A stretch of DNA of 64,000 bases from UBA6770 sp965660875. Its GTDB lineage: Bacteria > Bacteroidota > Bacteroidia > Flavobacteriales_G > Salibacteraceae. Within the stretch, counting starts at the first letter, position 1; each line of letters starts with the position of its first letter. The translations under genes were made by a program, and so were the position numbers. The notes beneath the pieces were generated by a model. The model was not told the origin of the DNA, made no database searches, and saw only the letters and a list, made by a program, of their open reading frames with translations. Where the stretch lies: contig CBFIBQ010000008.1 of assembly GCA_965660875.1 (NCBI GenBank), forward strand, positions 1 to 64,000, written 5' to 3'. This document shows positions 37,017-45,449 of this stretch, one piece after another.

Positions 37017-37024
37017 CAAAAGTA
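37017..37024 (-). promoter_or_regulatory. candidate maeB-ruvA-sprA promoter -7 element
   Basis: Minus-strand TACTTTTG at 37024-37017 matches TAnnTTTG, in the short divergent gap between maeB and the Sir2 gene. A TTG at 37050-37048 is 23 bp upstream, a little far for a -33 element. Confidence 0.4.
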
Positions 37025-37083
37025 ATACTTTGGCTTGTTAAGCATACCAATTGAGCGTGCAGGATATAATGAAATATAATCTT

Positions 37084-37767
37084 ATGAAAATCATAATATT
37101 TAGCGGGGCCGGGATTTCGGCAGAAAGCGGCATTTCAACTTTTAGAGATACTGGGGGAATCTGGGAAAATAATAGCATTTATGATGTAGCTACAAAAGAA
37201 GCCTTCGATAAAAACCCTGAACTTGTTCTCGACTTTTACAATCAAAGGAGGCGCGCAATTGAAAAAGTAAAACCCAATAAAGCTCACCACGCAATTAAAA
37301 AATTAGAGCAAATAGGGGATGTTCTTGTGATAACTCAGAACATTGATGATTTGCATGAACGAGCTGGATCGGCATCTGTGCAACATCTACACGGTTGCAT
37401 CACACAAGCAAAAAGTAGCAAAGTAAATGATCATGTGGTGGATATTGGCTATAATGACATAAAGATGGGAGACTTAGCCACCGACGACTCTCAATTGAGA
37501 CCACATGTGGTTTGGTTTGGCGAGGAGGTGCCCGAACTGCCCAAAGCAATCGAAAGTGTTCGTCTTGCAGACTTAATGATTACAGTTGGCACCTCTTTAA
37601 ACGTATATCCGGCTGCCAGTTTAATTCACGAGACATCCAAAAAATGTAAGCACTTCGTAGTGGACCCTAAGGCGAATGAATTAGCAATACCCGATAGCTT
37701 TACTGTTATTAACGAGGGTGCAGAAAGCGGATTAACTCGTTTGGTACACCATTTGTGTCAGGCGTAA
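37084..37767 (+). CDS. Sir2-family NAD-dependent protein deacylase, without zinc cysteines
   Basis: 227 residues from the ATG at 37084, chosen because the family starts with the Rossmann motif (MKIIIFSGAGISAESG). Longer starts at 37069 (ATG) or 37051 (TTG) are possible. Catalytic motifs are present: FRDTGGIW near 21-28, TQNIDDLHERAG near 94-105 and LHGC near 110-113 with the general-base His, plus TVGTSLNVYPAASL near 177-190. The four zinc-binding cysteines of classic CobB are missing: only one Cys follows the His. Such zinc-less Sir2 proteins are known in Bacteroidota. Substrates unknown; acyl-lysine removal is the family role. Confidence 0.9.
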   Translation: MKIIIFSGAGISAESGISTFRDTGGIWENNSIYDVATKEAFDKNPELVLDFYNQRRRAIEKVKPNKAHHAIKKLEQIGDVLVITQNIDDLHERAGSASVQHLHGCITQAKSSKVNDHVVDIGYNDIKMGDLATDDSQLRPHVVWFGEEVPELPKAIESVRLADLMITVGTSLNVYPAASLIHETSKKCKHFVVDPKANELAIPDSFTVINEGAESGLTRLVHHLCQA

Positions 37768-37845
37768 AATATATTCAGAATCTAAAGGTTTATTTAACTC
37801 ATTAAACTGAAATACTTAAATTCGCTGACTTACAATTTTTAACAA

Positions 37846-38355
37846 ATGAAAAAAATCATAATTATTACCACGTGCGCTTTACTATCAGCTTCAATGCTGT
37901 TTGGACAAAGCAGAACTATTCCTTCAATTGACATTGAGGATATTGATGGAAACACCTTTAATACCTCAGAAATACTTAATGAAGGCAAGCCTGTTCTTAT
38001 TAATTTTTGGGCCACGTGGTGCAGCCCTTGCAAAAGAGAGTTGAATAATATTGCAGAAGTTTATGACGATTGGATTGATGAAACTGGCGTTAAAATTTAT
38101 GCCATTTCCATTGACGACGCTCGTAATGCTCCAAAAGTTAAACCTTATGTAGACGGAGTTGCGTGGGATTATACGGTTCTGTTGGATAAAAACTCAGATT
38201 TTAGAAGACAAATGGGGGTAGTAAACGTGCCACATTCCTTTTTAGTTGATAAGAACGGAAAAATTGTTCATCAACATACTTCCTATCAAGAAGGTGATGA
38301 AATTGAACTCTATGAAAAGGTTAAGAAATTAGCGAATGGGGAGCCACTTGACTAA
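37846..38355 (+). CDS. TlpA-like periplasmic thiol-disulfide protein
   Basis: 169 residues with a signal peptide (TTCALLSASMLFGQS) and a thioredoxin fold. The active site is FWATWCSPCKREL near 53-65, a CSPC motif. A TlpA-type insertion and the cis-Pro region NVPHSFLVDKNGK near 125-137 follow. It would reduce or exchange disulfides in the periplasm. It starts a rightward row with DUF6029, Omp28 and barrel genes at short spacing (27, 10 and -4 bp), suggesting a thiol-handling module for outer-membrane proteins. Confidence 0.9.
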   Translation: MKKIIIITTCALLSASMLFGQSRTIPSIDIEDIDGNTFNTSEILNEGKPVLINFWATWCSPCKRELNNIAEVYDDWIDETGVKIYAISIDDARNAPKVKPYVDGVAWDYTVLLDKNSDFRRQMGVVNVPHSFLVDKNGKIVHQHTSYQEGDEIELYEKVKKLANGEPLD

Positions 38356-38382
38356 GCCTTGTTAATTCTCTAAATACTCTAA

Positions 38383-40059
38383 ATGCATTTTCTAAAGAAA
38401 ACACTAGTTCTTTTATCAACTGGATTTTGTCTAACAACAACCCTACACGCGCAGAATCTTCTTGAGGAGACTGCGAAAGCTCCGCTCGAAATACACGGTA
38501 ATTTTAACGCGACTAGTCAATATTACATTCCAGACACGGCAATTGCGGCTCCCAATGTTCCCGAACAGTTTTTGATTAATGGCTACGGAAATGTTATTGC
38601 AACTAAGGGCGCATTTTCTGCCGGAGCTCGTTATGAAAGTTATGAAAACGTACTGCTAGGCTTTGACCCACAATTCAAGGGCAGCGGGTTTCCTTATCGG
38701 TACTTTGCCTTTAATAACAAGGGGTTAAATGTAACTGTAGGGAATTTTTATGAGCAATTTGGAACAGGCATGCTATTGCGTTCATATGAAGAACGAGATT
38801 TAGGTCTTGATAACGCCTTTGATGGAGTAAGAGTTAAATATGATCTTGGAAACGGAATTCGATTTAAAGGGTTAGTTGGTAGACAACGACTGTTTTTTGC
38901 CAAAGGACCAGGAATAGTTCGTGCGTTAGATGGGGAAATCAATATCAATGAAGCCTTTGCTGGTATGGAAGATAAAAAACTAAAACTTCTAGTAGGAGGT
39001 AACATAATAAGTAAATATGAAGAGGATAATAATCCAGACTTAGTTTTACCTGAAAATGTTGCAGCATACAGCGGAAGGCTAACGACTCGTTACAAAAACT
39101 TTTCGCTCGTCACCGAGTATGCCTATAAAGAAAATGACCCTTCTAACGATAACGGATTAATTTATAAAGAAGGTCAAGGATTATTTGTCAGTGCATCATA
39201 CAGCAGAAGAGGCTTTGGAGTAAATCTCTCGGCAAAGCATATTGACAACATGAGTTTTCGTTCAGACAGAACAGAAAGTATTAATAATCTGATGATTAAT
39301 TTTTTACCAGCTCTCACCAAACAGCACACGTATAATTTGGCCGCAACACTTTACCCATATGCTACGCAACCAACTGGGGAAATCGCTTTTCAAGGAGATG
39401 TTGTTTTTCGATTAAAGAAAAAGACCTGGTACGGGGGTAAATATGGAACTCGTATTTTACTGAACGGCTCGGTTGCCTACGGTTTGGATTCTACCAGATT
39501 AAACGACATAAACACGGAGAGAAAAGGATACACCACCAAATTTTTCTCGCCTGGACAAGAACAATATTTCCAAGATCTAAATATTACGGTTGAGCGGAAA
39601 TTAAATAAAAAGTTTAAAGCCAAAGCAATGTATATGAATCTGATGGTTAACAACCGGATTACAAGATACAGTGGTTTAAATGGTTCGTTTAATGGAAATA
39701 TCTATGCCGATATTGCCGTTATTGATTTAATGTATAAAATCAAACCTAAACACGCTATTCGTACAGAAATTCAGGGCTTATGGACAGGTCAGGATATGGG
39801 CGATTGGGCTACATTAATAATTGAATATACCTATTCACCGCATTGGTTTGTAGCTGTTATGGATCAGTACAATTACGGAAATTCAATTGAAAAAAACCAA
39901 ATTCACTATCCATACGCAACATTTGGTTACATAAATGGAGGAAATAGAATTGCCTTTGGTGCTGGAAGACAAAAAGCTGGCTTGTTTTGCGTAGGAGGAG
40001 TGTGTAGAGTAGTTCCCGCGTCGAACGGAGTAACTTTAACCGTAACTTCGAGTTTTTAA
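38383..40059 (+). CDS. DUF6029-type outer-membrane protein
   Basis: 558 residues with a signal peptide (LVLLSTGFCLTTTLHAQ) and a long beta-strand pattern to a C-terminal VTLTVTSSF. I read it as the DUF6029 family, found in Bacteroidota next to TlpA-type and Omp28 genes. The N-terminal block (GNVIATKGAFSAGARYES, then GNFYEQFGTGMLLRSYEERDLG near 120-141) is the most conserved part. Cys residues occur near the C-terminus (LFCVGGVCRVV), a possible disulfide. No biochemical function is established; a barrel in the outer membrane is the best reading. Confidence 0.75.
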   Translation: MHFLKKTLVLLSTGFCLTTTLHAQNLLEETAKAPLEIHGNFNATSQYYIPDTAIAAPNVPEQFLINGYGNVIATKGAFSAGARYESYENVLLGFDPQFKGSGFPYRYFAFNNKGLNVTVGNFYEQFGTGMLLRSYEERDLGLDNAFDGVRVKYDLGNGIRFKGLVGRQRLFFAKGPGIVRALDGEININEAFAGMEDKKLKLLVGGNIISKYEEDNNPDLVLPENVAAYSGRLTTRYKNFSLVTEYAYKENDPSNDNGLIYKEGQGLFVSASYSRRGFGVNLSAKHIDNMSFRSDRTESINNLMINFLPALTKQHTYNLAATLYPYATQPTGEIAFQGDVVFRLKKKTWYGGKYGTRILLNGSVAYGLDSTRLNDINTERKGYTTKFFSPGQEQYFQDLNITVERKLNKKFKAKAMYMNLMVNNRITRYSGLNGSFNGNIYADIAVIDLMYKIKPKHAIRTEIQGLWTGQDMGDWATLIIEYTYSPHWFVAVMDQYNYGNSIEKNQIHYPYATFGYINGGNRIAFGAGRQKAGLFCVGGVCRVVPASNGVTLTVTSSF

Positions 40060-40069
40060 AATATTAGTT

Positions 40070-40999
40070 ATGTTGAGATTTTCATTTATTGCTATACTGT
40101 TTCTTGCCGTAATCGCATGCGATAGAGTAAAAGATCCATACGAAGGCATTGAACGAGATGATGACACCACCGTTGTCATAATTGATACAACGGATAAAAG
40201 TTTTTGTGGAATTGAAGAGTACGACAGCGAATTAAACGACACTATCTATAACGATTCTTTATCTAAATTCAGAAAAGTACTTCTTGAGGAGTTTACTGGC
40301 CATTTGTGTGGATTTTGCCCTCCACAGTCTAAAAAGCTTATTGCTAAATCAGAAGATGAGTTAGAAGGAAAGTCGGTGGTCATGAGTATTCATGCTGCAA
40401 ATTTTGCAGCACTTGTAAGGAGTAAAGGATATGTAACTGACTTCACAACCGAAGAAGGTGATGATTTGCACGATAGATATAAAGGAGGCTATTCAGCTCC
40501 TAGTTTAATGATGAATAGGTCAAACATTCCTGCTTCGGCTAACAAGTGGGACCTGATGCTTGACTCACTGAATAACTCGGGTTACTATGACAACCCAGTA
40601 GTAAAGTTTAACGTACGCAATATTTATAATGAATCGATTAAAAAAGGCAAGGTAGATATCGGAATTACCTTTTTGCAAGAGCAGCTGAATAAGAACTTTA
40701 CTTTAGGGGTATATATAACAGAAGACAATATAATTGCCAAACAAAAGTGGTACAATAACGACCCAGAAGATGTGCCTGATTATAACCACAGACATGCGAT
40801 AAGAACAGCCATTACTCCTACTTTTGGAAGAAGCTTAGCTAGTGGTAATTTCACTGTTGATCAACAGGAAAATGTTTCATTTTGTTACGATATAGCTGAC
40901 GAATGGAATTCGGAAAAATGTACACTAGTTATTTTTATCGGCGATGCTCAATCTAGTGAAATCTATCAAGTAGATGAGATTTCGGTAACTAGTAAATGA
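40070..40999 (+). CDS. Omp28-related lipoprotein with CxxC motif
   Basis: 309 residues. N-terminal lipobox LAVIAC puts the lipid anchor on Cys17. The domain resembles Omp28 (first described in Porphyromonas), with a thioredoxin-like part: EEFTGHLCGFCPPQ near 73-86 holds a CGFC motif. The second half is strand rich and ends with EIYQVDEISVTSK. It begins 10 bp after the DUF6029 gene and its stop overlaps the next start (ATGA). The CxxC fits with the TlpA-type protein two genes upstream. Surface location and partner are inferred. Confidence 0.85.
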   Translation: MLRFSFIAILFLAVIACDRVKDPYEGIERDDDTTVVIIDTTDKSFCGIEEYDSELNDTIYNDSLSKFRKVLLEEFTGHLCGFCPPQSKKLIAKSEDELEGKSVVMSIHAANFAALVRSKGYVTDFTTEEGDDLHDRYKGGYSAPSLMMNRSNIPASANKWDLMLDSLNNSGYYDNPVVKFNVRNIYNESIKKGKVDIGITFLQEQLNKNFTLGVYITEDNIIAKQKWYNNDPEDVPDYNHRHAIRTAITPTFGRSLASGNFTVDQQENVSFCYDIADEWNSEKCTLVIFIGDAQSSEIYQVDEISVTSK

Positions 41000-41619
41000 T
41001 TTTGAGAATCTTTATTTCTTTACTAATTGCTCTTATCGTCTTTAAAAATGGTAATGGGCAAAAAGAATCGACAGACAAATCCTTCAAATCAGGAGCAAAG
41101 CTGGGTCTTAACACCTCTCAAATGATGGGTGACGGTTATTCAGGATACAATAAATTGAATATTCAAGGTGGTTTTTACTTGAATAAACACCTTTCAGAAA
41201 GTTCACTGATTCAATTTGAATTACTCTATATCCGAAAAGGATCCTACGATCCAGGTGATCCAGAAAATGGCAATTTCAATACCTACAGATTACAACTGGA
41301 TTACATAGAAGTGCCACTATTGTATCAATACAATTTAGACAAGTTTATATTCGAAATAGGTCCTGGAATTGGTGTACTATTCAATACGCTAGAAGAGGAC
41401 GCCAATGGTGTTGTACCTGCAAGTGGATTCAATTGGAGGCCTTTCGAAATAGACGCAATGGCAGGAGTCAATTACCAACTCAACGAACATGTTTCATTTA
41501 ATATTAGAATCCACCAATCACTTCTATCTATTGTTTCCACAAGAATAATCACCCCATACGGTGCATTCGGTGGAGCTTACAACTCCTTAATTGGTGCAAG
41601 CTTTAATTGGACATTTTAA
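40996..41619 (+). CDS. outer-membrane beta-barrel protein, PorT/OmpA-barrel type
   Basis: 207 residues with a signal peptide (LLIALIVFKNGNGQ) followed by KSGAKLGLNTSQMMGDG, the typical opening of the PorT-family eight-strand barrel; strand-rich segments continue to a C-terminal IGASFNWTF. It is translationally coupled to the Omp28 gene. The stop overlaps the queG stop from the opposite strand by three bases (41616-41619). No evidence ties it to the true PorT of type IX secretion; the family is broad. Confidence 0.82.
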   Translation: MILRIFISLLIALIVFKNGNGQKESTDKSFKSGAKLGLNTSQMMGDGYSGYNKLNIQGGFYLNKHLSESSLIQFELLYIRKGSYDPGDPENGNFNTYRLQLDYIEVPLLYQYNLDKFIFEIGPGIGVLFNTLEEDANGVVPASGFNWRPFEIDAMAGVNYQLNEHVSFNIRIHQSLLSIVSTRIITPYGAFGGAYNSLIGASFNWTF

Positions 41620-42536
41620 TCGCTAATAAACTTTAAGTTTCTTTTTAAACCTTCAAACTTCGTGCGCTTCACTGCTGAACGTTTAAATATCTCTTTAAAT
41701 ACATCTTCGGATAAATCTTTCCAATCGTTTCCGGTAAAGCTAAGTAGTTTCGGATGCGGCTTAAAAGCACTTTCGTTGGTTGGTCTACTAAATTTATTCC
41801 ACGGGCAAACGTCCTGGCATATATCGCAACCAAAAGCCCAATTCTCAAATTTACCTTTTTTACTTTCCGGTATCTCTCCTTTGAGTTCAATGGTAAAATA
41901 GGATATACATTTACTGCCGTCAACTACATAGGGCTCTACTATAGCTTCTGTTGGGCACTCATCTATGCATTTCGTGCATGTTCCACAATAATCTTTAATT
42001 CCTTGGTCATACTCCAGTTCAATATCAATAATTAGTTCTGCAATGAAAAAAAAGCTTCCTTGTTTTGGGTGTATCAAATTACTATTCTTGCCTATCCATC
42101 CTAAACCTGATTTTTGTGCCCATACTTTATCCATGACTGGCGCACTATCCACAAAAGCTCTAGCCTGAATACTTCCTATATGTTCTTCCAGTGTTTTAAT
42201 AAGCTCTTTAAGCTTCTTTTTAATCACAAAATGGTAATCCTCTCCATAAGCGTATTTCGATATTTTTGGCGCTCCATTTTGTTGTTCTTTTTCCGGAAAA
42301 TAATTCAAGGTAAAGGAGACAATAGATTTTGCTCCGGGCATAAGCTTTGTTGGGTCAATGCGTTTATCGAAATGGTTTTCCATCCAGTTCATTGTACCCT
42401 GATATCCGCTATTGAGCCAAGTTTCTAACTGACTCGCCTCTTTGTTTAATGCCACAGCCTTTGATATCCCAACTTGATTAAACCCTAACTTAAGAGCCTC
42501 AAGTTTCAAAAAATCACTCATTTGAGCCTTTTGCAT
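41616..42536 (-). CDS. queG: epoxyqueuosine reductase
   Basis: 306 residues. QueG performs the last step of queuosine synthesis in tRNA using cobalamin and two [4Fe-4S] clusters. Cluster motifs: CGTCTKCIDECP near 185-196 and CDICQDVCPWN near 235-245. N-terminal signature KIGWIGKNSNLI-like GWIGKNSNLIHP near 145-156 and FFIAELI. It lacks the C-terminal HEAT-like region of the longer E. coli form, as is common in Bacteroidota. It follows ruvB by 3 bp in the same direction. A later ATG (residue 6) is an alternative start. Confidence 0.93.
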   Translation of the reverse strand: MQKAQMSDFLKLEALKLGFNQVGISKAVALNKEASQLETWLNSGYQGTMNWMENHFDKRIDPTKLMPGAKSIVSFTLNYFPEKEQQNGAPKISKYAYGEDYHFVIKKKLKELIKTLEEHIGSIQARAFVDSAPVMDKVWAQKSGLGWIGKNSNLIHPKQGSFFFIAELIIDIELEYDQGIKDYCGTCTKCIDECPTEAIVEPYVVDGSKCISYFTIELKGEIPESKKGKFENWAFGCDICQDVCPWNKFSRPTNESAFKPHPKLLSFTGNDWKDLSEDVFKEIFKRSAVKRTKFEGLKRNLKFISD

Positions 42537-42539
42537 AGG

Positions 42540-43562
42540 CTAGAACAAAGTGTTTTGTGATGCTTGTGGTGCAATGCCCAAATGCTTATAAGCCTTTTCT
42601 GTCACCTCTCTTCCGCGTTGAGTTCGCATTAAAAAGCCCTCCTGGATTAAAAAAGGCTCGTATACTTCTTCTATAGTACCAGAATCCTCTCCGACAGCAG
42701 TAGCAATAGTGTTTAAACCCACAGGTCCTCCTTTAAATTTCGATATAATGGTCAGTAATATTTTATTGTCCATTTCATCCAATCCAGATTGGTCCACGTT
42801 TAATGCATCTAGTGCATAATGAGAGATCTCTTGATTAATGTTACCATCACCTTTTATTTGGGCAAAATCTCGAACTCTTCTCAAAAGTGCATTTGTGATA
42901 CGCGGCGTACCTCTGCTACGGCTGGCAATCTCCTTAGCTGCTAAATCTTCTATTTCAATATTTAAAATGCTCGCACTTCTCTTTAAAATACCCCCGAGTA
43001 TCTTAGTATTATAGTATTCGAGCCTAGCGTTTATGCCAAAACGCGCTCTTAACGGTGATGTTAATAATCCAGATCGCGTAGTTGCACCAATCAAGGTAAA
43101 TGGCTCTAGGTCTATTTGAACACTTCTTGCATTTGGTCCAGTATCGATCATGATATCAATTCGATAATCCTCCATAGCGGAATACAAAAACTCCTCAACA
43201 ATTGGACTTAAACGGTGAATTTCATCTATGAATAAAACATCATTTCGACCCAAATTGGTTAACAGACCAGCTAAATCACCCGGCTTATCAAGTATTGGAC
43301 CTGATGTAATCTTTATCTCTACATTTAACTCGTTTGCAATAATATGGGCTAAGGTTGTTTTACCAAGTCCTGGAGGTCCATGCAGTAACACATGATCCAG
43401 TGCTTCATTTCGCTGCAGTGCAGCTTGAACAAAAACCTGAAGGTTTTCAAGCACCTTTTCTTGTCCAGTAAAATCCCCAAATAAGCTCGGTCTTAAAACC
43501 TGTTCGATATCCTTATCCGTAGGATTTAAGTGTTCAGATTCTGGGTTTAAATTTTCGTTCAT
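42540..43562 (-). CDS. ruvB: Holliday junction branch migration helicase RuvB
   Basis: 340 residues of the AAA+ motor that drives branch migration with RuvA. Walker A GPPGLGKT at 62-69, Walker B DVLFIDEIHRL near 107-117, sensor GATTRSGLL near 161-169, arginine finger region PLRARFG near 172-178, and the C-terminal winged helix with FLMRTQRGREVT. Its promoter region overlaps the terminator of the act-cta operon: TAAATTTG is at 43585-43578. queG follows. Confidence 0.96.
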   Translation of the reverse strand: MNENLNPESEHLNPTDKDIEQVLRPSLFGDFTGQEKVLENLQVFVQAALQRNEALDHVLLHGPPGLGKTTLAHIIANELNVEIKITSGPILDKPGDLAGLLTNLGRNDVLFIDEIHRLSPIVEEFLYSAMEDYRIDIMIDTGPNARSVQIDLEPFTLIGATTRSGLLTSPLRARFGINARLEYYNTKILGGILKRSASILNIEIEDLAAKEIASRSRGTPRITNALLRRVRDFAQIKGDGNINQEISHYALDALNVDQSGLDEMDNKILLTIISKFKGGPVGLNTIATAVGEDSGTIEEVYEPFLIQEGFLMRTQRGREVTEKAYKHLGIAPQASQNTLF

Positions 43563-43577
43563 TTCTTAGTAGACTCT

Positions 43578-43612
43578 CAAATTTAAGACAAAAAAAATGT
43601 CCTGATTCAAGT
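43578..43612 (-). promoter_or_regulatory. candidate ruvB promoter overlapping the upstream terminator
   Basis: Minus-strand TAAATTTG at 43585-43578 matches TAnnTTTG, with a TTG about 22 bp upstream inside the right arm of the cta terminator stem. The start near 43573 leaves about 11 nt before the ruvB ATG. Confidence 0.4.
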
Positions 43613-43628
43613 TGAACCAGGACATTTT
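43590..43628 (-). terminator. intrinsic terminator of the act-cta operon
   Basis: Minus strand: AAAATGTCCTG (43628-43618) pairs with CAGGACATTTT, with further internal pairs, followed by a run of eight T. It begins about 20 bp after the ctaD stop. A strong, canonical Rho-independent terminator for the eight-gene respiratory operon. Confidence 0.92.
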
Positions 43629-43647
43629 CAAATACTTCATTTCGTTT

Positions 43648-45429
43648 CTAATGACCTTCTCCATCAATTTCACCTTCCTCAAGCGGAACCGTTTGCGGTA
43701 TAAAATCTTGTCCAGGAATTCTATAGTCATCGCCTTCTTTGTTTGGCTTACTATAATCATAAGGCCAACGATGTACCACAGGTAGAGCTCCAGGCCAGTT
43801 TCCATGCACATGTTCCACAGGGGTTGTCCACTCCAGTGTATTCGAGTTCCATGGATTTTTAGGTGCTCTTGGTCCTTTAAACATGGAATAAACCAAATTG
43901 AATGCAAAAATAAATTGTGCCAATCCACCAATCATTGCAAAAATGGTCACCATCAGACTTATATCACTTAATCCATCAAATAACGGAAACTCAGTATTTG
44001 CGTAATAACGCCTCGGCACACCAGCCAAACCTTGGAAATGTTGAGGGAAGAAAACTCCATATGCACTTATGAACGTAATCCAAAAATGTAGGTACCCCAA
44101 TTTCTTATTTAACATTCTACCCCACATTTTTGGGAACCAGTGATAAACACCAGCAAACATCGCCATAACTGCCGAGAGTCCCATTACAATGTGAAAATGA
44201 GCTACCACAAAGTATGTATCATGTAAATTGATATCCAAGGCCGCATCCGCCAATATAATTCCAGTTACACCTCCAGTAATAAAAGTACTTACCATTGCAA
44301 TTGCAAACATCATAGCAGGTGTGAATCTTATTGAACCCTTCCAAAGGGTTGAAATAAAATTAAATGCTTTTACAGCAGAAGGAATTGCAATTAGTAATGT
44401 TGTAAATGTAAATACTGCTCCAACAAACGGATTCATACCTGTTACGAACATATGGTGACCCCACACAATAAAAGATAAAAATCCAATTGCTAATATAGAA
44501 CCAATCATAGCTCTATAGCCGAATATGGGCTTTCTTGCATTGGTTGAAATAACTTCTGAGGTTATACCCAAAGCCGGTAACAAAATAATATACACTTCGG
44601 GATGTCCTAAGAACCAGAATAAATGTTGAAACAATAGTGGGCTACCTCCAGTGTGATCTAATGCCTCTCCAGCTATGTATATATCTGACAAATAGAAAGA
44701 CGTTCCAAAGGTTCTATCAAAAATCAATAACAAAGCTGCAGCAAACAATACAGGGAAAGAAAGCACACCTAAAATAGCTGTTACAAACAATGCCCAGATG
44801 CTTAAAGGCAAACGAGTCATTTTCATTCCTTTAGTTCTCAAGTTAATGACGGTAACAATGTAGTTCAAACCACCCAGAAGTGAAGAAACTATAAACAAGG
44901 ACATACTCACCAACCAAAGTGTCATACCCATACCAGAACCTGGCATAGCTTGAGGCAAGGCACTCAATGGAGGGTAAACCGTCCAGCCAGCCGCAGCTGG
45001 TCCACTTTCAACGTACAGTGACGCAACCATTACCACAGAGGATAAAAAGAAAAACCAATACGATAGCATATTAATCATTCCCGAAGCCATATCTCGTGCA
45101 CCAATCTGAAGTGGAATTAACAAATTAGCAAATGTTCCACTCAACCCTGCTGTTAACAGAAAAAACACCATTATAGTTCCGTGAATGGTCACTAATGCTA
45201 GATACATATTTGGATCTAAAACTCCTCCCGGAGCCCACTTATCTCCAAGAAAAAAGTTCAGTACTCCAAAGCTCTCACCAGGGAAAGCTAATTGAAGTCT
45301 AAATAATAAAGACATCATCATTCCGATGAATGCCATTACAGTTCCCGTCAACAAGAATTGACGCGATATCATCTTGTGATCGTAACTAAATAAATACTTT
45401 GTAAGAAACGTCTCTTTATGCTCAGCCAT
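43648..45429 (-). CDS. ctaD: cytochrome c oxidase subunit I (aa3 type)
   Basis: 593 residues, twelve membrane helices. This subunit holds heme a and the heme a3-CuB site where O2 is reduced and protons pumped. Ligand motifs: HGTIMVFFLLTAGLSG near 84-99 (heme a His), FWFLGHPEVYIILLP near 267-281 with the CuB His and Tyr of the D/E-type GHPEVY pattern, WGHHMFVTGMNPF near 320-332 and HDTYFVVAHFHIVMG near 405-419. The GHPEVY tyrosine indicates an A1-type K channel. It is the last gene of the act operon, so quinol:cytochrome c reductase and oxidase are made together. Confidence 0.96.
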   Translation of the reverse strand: MAEHKETFLTKYLFSYDHKMISRQFLLTGTVMAFIGMMMSLLFRLQLAFPGESFGVLNFFLGDKWAPGGVLDPNMYLALVTIHGTIMVFFLLTAGLSGTFANLLIPLQIGARDMASGMINMLSYWFFFLSSVVMVASLYVESGPAAAGWTVYPPLSALPQAMPGSGMGMTLWLVSMSLFIVSSLLGGLNYIVTVINLRTKGMKMTRLPLSIWALFVTAILGVLSFPVLFAAALLLIFDRTFGTSFYLSDIYIAGEALDHTGGSPLLFQHLFWFLGHPEVYIILLPALGITSEVISTNARKPIFGYRAMIGSILAIGFLSFIVWGHHMFVTGMNPFVGAVFTFTTLLIAIPSAVKAFNFISTLWKGSIRFTPAMMFAIAMVSTFITGGVTGIILADAALDINLHDTYFVVAHFHIVMGLSAVMAMFAGVYHWFPKMWGRMLNKKLGYLHFWITFISAYGVFFPQHFQGLAGVPRRYYANTEFPLFDGLSDISLMVTIFAMIGGLAQFIFAFNLVYSMFKGPRAPKNPWNSNTLEWTTPVEHVHGNWPGALPVVHRWPYDYSKPNKEGDDYRIPGQDFIPQTVPLEEGEIDGEGH

Positions 45430-45449
45430 CTTCCTTCCGCTTATTTATC

